Source: JAJXWB01 sp965246795
GTDB lineage: Bacteria; Pseudomonadota; Alphaproteobacteria; Rhizobiales; Beijerinckiaceae
Direction of reading: 5' to 3'
Length of the DNA stretch: 64,000 nt
NCBI GenBank assembly: GCA_965246795.1
Contig: CBDFFN010000007.1
Location: 124,001-188,000, forward strand
The position numbers and the translations under genes are program-made. Below, in pieces: positions 61,010-64,000 of the stretch (the stretch's first letter is position 1; each line of letters begins with the position of its first letter). Below the pieces are notes generated by a model. That model saw only the letters and a list, made by a program, of their open reading frames with translations, did no database searches and was not told the DNA's origin.

Positions 61010-62059
61010 TCAGCCGCCGATCACATCCAGACACTCGACGATCTCGACACGGCCCTTGCCCTTGAGATCGTAGTGTCCCTGGCTGCGCGCCGCGCAGCGA
61101 TGGCGAATGCGCATCCAGATTGCCGTGCTCATGCAGACGGAGTTCGGACTGGCGCATTGCATCACGCGCGCGGCAACGTTCACCGTATCGCCCCATAGAT
61201 CGAACAGAAACTGCCGGCGTCCGATGACGCCTGCGATCACCGGACCGAAATGGATGCCGACGCGCACACCCCAATAGGGTTTCACGCCGGCCGCCGCCTT
61301 CACCAAATCGAGCGCGCAACGTACACTCGCGACGAGCGGCTCGTCGATCTCCTGCAGCAGGCCCGCCGTCGCCATCAACGCGTCGCCGCTGGTCTTGATT
61401 TTCTCGAGCCCATGTTTTGCGACGATGACCTCGAACTGCTCGACCAAAGTCTGCAATTCGGCAATCGCCTGCTCCGGCGGATGCGAGTCGCAATAGGCCG
61501 TGAAGCCGACGATGTCGCAAAAAAGCACGGCGACAGATTCGTAGCGGCGTGGCTTGACCTCGTTGGTCGCCTTGAGCTCGCGGATCGCGCCTGGCGGCAG
61601 CACCGCGCGAAGCATGTCCTCGCTATGCTTCTTCTCCGCTTCGATCATCTGGAGATAGGCGTTCTCCTGATCGCGCGATTGCTTCCGCACGAGCGACGCA
61701 GAAATGCGCGCACGCAGAAGCGTCGGATTAAACGGTTTCGGCAGATAATCCTCGGCACCCATTTCGATGCAGCGCACGACGCTTTCGACATCGTCGAGTG
61801 CTGAGATCATCACGACAGGCACGTCGCGCAGCGCCATGTCGGCCTTAAGCGCGGTGAGGACCTGATAGCCGTCCATCTCCGGCATCATCAGATCGAGCAG
61901 GATCAGGTCGAACGGCTTCGTGCGCAGAATCGCGAGCGCATCGCGGCCATTTGCGGCTTCCGTGACATCCGGAAAGCCTTCGCGTGCAAGTCCCTTCGCG
62001 AGGACCGCACGATTGAATTCGTCGTCGTCGACGACAAGGATGGCGGCGCGGTCGGCCAT
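61010..62059 (-). CDS. Receiver-domain class III nucleotidyl cyclase
   Basis: A 349-residue fusion. The receiver domain (1-125) has phospho-acceptor D56 in LILLDLMMPEMDGYQV and KPFNPTLL. A coiled-coil linker (about 130-165, AYLQMIEAEKKHSEDMLR) leads to an adenylate/guanylate cyclase domain (about 170-345) with metal Asp in VAVLFCDIVGFTAYCDSH and VGIHFGPVIAGVIGRRQFLFDLWGDTVNVAARV. It probably makes cAMP under phosphorelay control. Its ATG overlaps the regulator stop (TGATG), so the two are coupled. Confidence 0.9.
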   Translation of the reverse strand: MADRAAILVVDDDEFNRAVLAKGLAREGFPDVTEAANGRDALAILRTKPFDLILLDLMMPEMDGYQVLTALKADMALRDVPVVMISALDDVESVVRCIEMGAEDYLPKPFNPTLLRARISASLVRKQSRDQENAYLQMIEAEKKHSEDMLRAVLPPGAIRELKATNEVKPRRYESVAVLFCDIVGFTAYCDSHPPEQAIAELQTLVEQFEVIVAKHGLEKIKTSGDALMATAGLLQEIDEPLVASVRCALDLVKAAAGVKPYWGVRVGIHFGPVIAGVIGRRQFLFDLWGDTVNVAARVMQCASPNSVCMSTAIWMRIRHRCAARSQGHYDLKGKGRVEIVECLDVIGG

Positions 62060-62790
62060 CAGGACTTCGCCGGCACGAACATATAGCCGACGCCACGCAC
62101 CGTGCGGATCGCCTCGGGATGCGCGGCATCAACTTCGATCTTTTTGCGCAGCCGCGCGATGCGTAGATCGATGGCGCGATCGAAGGAATCGTCGCTGCGC
62201 TCGGCGACGGTTTCGAGCAGCCAGCCGCGCTCCAGCGTGCGGTTCGGGCTGTCGGCAAAGGCGCGCAGCAGGCGGAACTCGCTCGCAGCCAGTGATTCTT
62301 CGGCGCCGCTCTCGGGATCGACGAGAATGCGGCGCTCCAGATCGAGCAACCGGCGGCCCATGCGCACGCAGGTGCTCGGCACGGTGGCTCCCTTTGCCGG
62401 CGCCGGCGGGGGCGCGCGTCGCAGCACACTCTTTACACGCGCCAGAAGTTCGCGCGGCTCGTAGGGCTTTGCGATGTAATCGTCGGCGCCGGTTTCGAGG
62501 CCGACGACGCGGTCGATCGTCTCGCCGGCTGCCGTCACCATGATGATGCCGACCGAAGCCGAGCGGCTTCGTAACCAGCGTGCGAGGCTCAATCCGTCCT
62601 CGTCAGGCAGGCCGATGTCGAGCAGCACGAGCGCCGGGAGATCCTCGGCGGTGAGCGCCCGCAGCGCCGCTCCGTTCTCTACGCCCGTGACGCGAAAATT
62701 CTGCCGTCCGAGGTAGTCCAGCAGGAGTTCACGCTGCGCCGCTTCGTCCTCGACGATGACGAGATGCTGCGCATTCGGGGAAGGTGGCAT
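62059..62790 (-). CDS. OmpR-family response regulator
   Basis: A 243-residue two-domain regulator. Receiver: HLVIVEDEAAQRELLLDYLG, phospho-acceptor D58 in LVLLDIGLPDEDG, and AKPYEPRELLARV. C-terminal winged helix: SLAASEFRLLRAFADSPNRTLERGWLLETV and RTVRGVGYMF, with FDRAIDLRIARLRKKIE. ATG 62790 begins just before the receiver. It overlaps the cyclase gene and is divergent from the PAS sensor gene; together they look like one signalling unit. Confidence 0.88.
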   Translation of the reverse strand: MPPSPNAQHLVIVEDEAAQRELLLDYLGRQNFRVTGVENGAALRALTAEDLPALVLLDIGLPDEDGLSLARWLRSRSASVGIIMVTAAGETIDRVVGLETGADDYIAKPYEPRELLARVKSVLRRAPPPAPAKGATVPSTCVRMGRRLLDLERRILVDPESGAEESLAASEFRLLRAFADSPNRTLERGWLLETVAERSDDSFDRAIDLRIARLRKKIEVDAAHPEAIRTVRGVGYMFVPAKS

Positions 62791-62941
62791 CGGGCCTGGG
62801 GGTCGCGGACGTCGCCCCGCTTCTAGGAGACGGGGGACGCCAGCGCAATCTTGGCGATACAGACGATACAAAACCGGGTCCGAAACGACATCGCGGCGAT
62901 ACAGAGCCATGCGCAGATAAAGGGTTAGGAGAATTCGTTTT

Positions 62942-64000
62942 TTGGCCGAAAGCCCACAGCTCATGCCACGCGGGCCTGTATCGATCCCGCAGGATCAGGT
63001 CGAACGTTTCGCTCTCGCCCTCGAGGCCATCAACGAGAGCGTTTACGACTGGGACCTCGCCAGTAACACGTTCGAACATCTGGCGCTGACGGACACCACG
63101 ATGAAGCGGTGGGTGGACGAGCCGCGCACACCTTCTGAATGGCTCGACATGATCCATTGGGAGGACCAGCCGGTTTATGCCCGCGCCGTGCGCGCGCATC
63201 TCGCCGGCCATACGGATCGGCTGATCTGCGAATACCGTTATCGCGCGCGCGACAAAAGCTGGCGCTGGGCGCGGCAGCAGGGCATCGCTGTGCGTGGCGC
63301 GGACGGCATCGCGACCCGCGTTGTCGGCGCCGTGGGCGATATTACTCCGCAAAAGGAACGCGAGAGCGAACTCGAACGCACCCGCGCAGATGCCGCCGCG
63401 GCACAGGCGGAGACCGCGCGCGCCAACGAGCTGATGCACACCGTGCTCGACAACATGACCGACGGGGTCTTGTTGCTCGACAAAGACTTCCGCTGGCTGA
63501 TGGCGAACCGCCAGCTTACGGATTTTCAGGCGTTTCCGCCGGGCTTCGCCCATATCGGCGTGTCCGGCTACGAAATTCTCCGCTTCCAGGCGAAGCGCGG
63601 CGATTTCGGCCCCATCGACGACATCGAGAAGGGCGTCGCCGAGCGGGCTGCGGTCATGCAGACGCCCGGCGGCATCACCTACTCGCGGTGGATGGACGGC
63701 CATTTCATCGAATTCGCCTTCAAGCCGCTGCCCGACGGTCGACTGCTCGCCGTCTACCGCAACCTGACCGCCTTGAAGACGAGCCAAGAAGCACTTCAGC
63801 GCACCGAGCAAAAATTACGCGACGCGGTCGAGGTGCAGCCGAGCGGTTTTGCGGTGCTCGACGCTCACAACAAGCTCGAAATGTTCAACTCGGCCTATGC
63901 CGCCATCCTTCCTGACGTACCGGCCTGGACGCGCATCGGCATCACCATTCCGGAAGCCGTGCAGGCGCTTGCCGAAGCGAAGGCCGTTCCGAGCCTCGCC
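62942..64000 (+). CDS. PAS-domain sensor protein, probably histidine kinase, truncated by the window edge
   Basis: At least 353 residues are visible. PAS/PAC 1 (about 15-135) includes AINESVYDWDLASNTF, IHWEDQPVYARAVRAHL, EYRYRARDKSWRWARQQGIAVRGADG and VVGAVGDITPQKERE. A coiled coil (about 135-165) precedes PAS 2 (MHTVLDNMTDGVLLLDKDFRWLMAN...). PAS 3 begins near residue 285 (LRDAVEVQPSGFAVLDAHNKLEMFN). No transmembrane segment is seen, so it is likely cytosolic. A kinase domain would lie beyond the edge. TTG 62942 has AGGAG ten bases upstream; ATG 62963 is the alternative. Confidence 0.75.
   Translation, partial: MAESPQLMPRGPVSIPQDQVERFALALEAINESVYDWDLASNTFEHLALTDTTMKRWVDEPRTPSEWLDMIHWEDQPVYARAVRAHLAGHTDRLICEYRYRARDKSWRWARQQGIAVRGADGIATRVVGAVGDITPQKERESELERTRADAAAAQAETARANELMHTVLDNMTDGVLLLDKDFRWLMANRQLTDFQAFPPGFAHIGVSGYEILRFQAKRGDFGPIDDIEKGVAERAAVMQTPGGITYSRWMDGHFIEFAFKPLPDGRLLAVYRNLTALKTSQEALQRTEQKLRDAVEVQPSGFAVLDAHNKLEMFNSAYAAILPDVPAWTRIGITIPEAVQALAEAKAVPSLA

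Noticed and set aside
63139..63915. 258-residue rightward frame inside the PAS sensor gene
   Set aside because: It is out of frame with the PAS domains, Arg-rich and without motifs: a high-GC shadow.
1..64000. CRISPR arrays, rRNA operons, prophage or toxin-antitoxin pairs
   Set aside because: No regularly spaced repeats, rRNA sequence, phage structural genes or typical TA pairs were found on reading both strands.

Overview
The window is GC-rich DNA, densely packed with short gene overlaps, from an alphaproteobacterium, most likely of the order Hyphomicrobiales (Rhizobiales). The basis is: a tRNA-His with the alphaproteobacterial G1:U72/A73 acceptor; the lgt / MidA-type methyltransferase / pgeF run beside ubiK and a long-chain polyprenyl diphosphate synthase; Rhizobiales-style 'gcatgtcccgcaaaag' intergenic repeats; and hydrolases resembling rhizobial enzymes. 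I cannot name a genus. No transposase, integrase, phage gene, rRNA or CRISPR array is visible.

Layout. 1-8,812: housekeeping genes (nitronate monooxygenase, DEDDh exonuclease, tRNA-His, MBL hydrolase, aroE, a 27-residue membrane peptide, polyprenyl diphosphate synthase, ubiK, lgt, MidA-type methyltransferase, pgeF, tRNA-Leu). 8,872-11,125: a luciferase-like monooxygenase and an aldo/keto reductase. 11,254-19,282: a complete high-affinity K+ uptake operon, transcribed leftward as small ORF-kdpF-A-B-C-D-E.

19,422-39,866 is the most interesting part: two gene arms diverging from a promoter region at 31,126-31,496. The right arm holds legB, a ptmE-like nucleotidyltransferase, legC, legG and legI, then a formyltransferase, a PIG-L deacetylase and a sugar O-methyltransferase. 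The left arm holds a GNAT acetyltransferase (legH-like role), an acetamidino-forming trio (HisH-like, HisF-like, amidotransferase), a radical SAM/SPASM enzyme and a CMP-sugar synthetase. It continues with a second nonulosonic-acid-like module: a second NeuB paralogue, an SpsF-like cytidylyltransferase, a Gfo/Idh oxidoreductase, a class III aminotransferase, a TPR protein with a Maf/DUF115-like C-terminus, and a NeuD acyltransferase. Together they predict a legionaminic-type sugar carrying amidino, formyl and methyl decorations, plus a second, uncharacterised acidic sugar or a branch of the first. 39,872-45,330 adds surface-glycan functions (TIGR04372-like glycosyltransferase, OafA-type acyltransferase with SGNH domain, phytanoyl-CoA-dioxygenase-like hydroxylase, FkbM methyltransferase).

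45,429-53,637 is a leftward catabolic operon: a BMP-type ABC importer, a formamidase-like amidase, a biuret-hydrolase-like cysteine hydrolase, a GntR regulator whose reading frame is broken by one base, and an orphan TAXI binding protein. It looks like uptake and hydrolysis of a small nitrogenous compound.

53,852-60,892 is a lipid-modification locus with two cyclopropane-synthase-like methyltransferases, a FAD oxidoreductase, DUF1365, DUF1295 and other membrane proteins, arranged around a divergent promoter. 61,010-64,000 is a signalling group: a receiver-cyclase fusion, an OmpR-type regulator and a divergent PAS sensor protein cut by the window edge.
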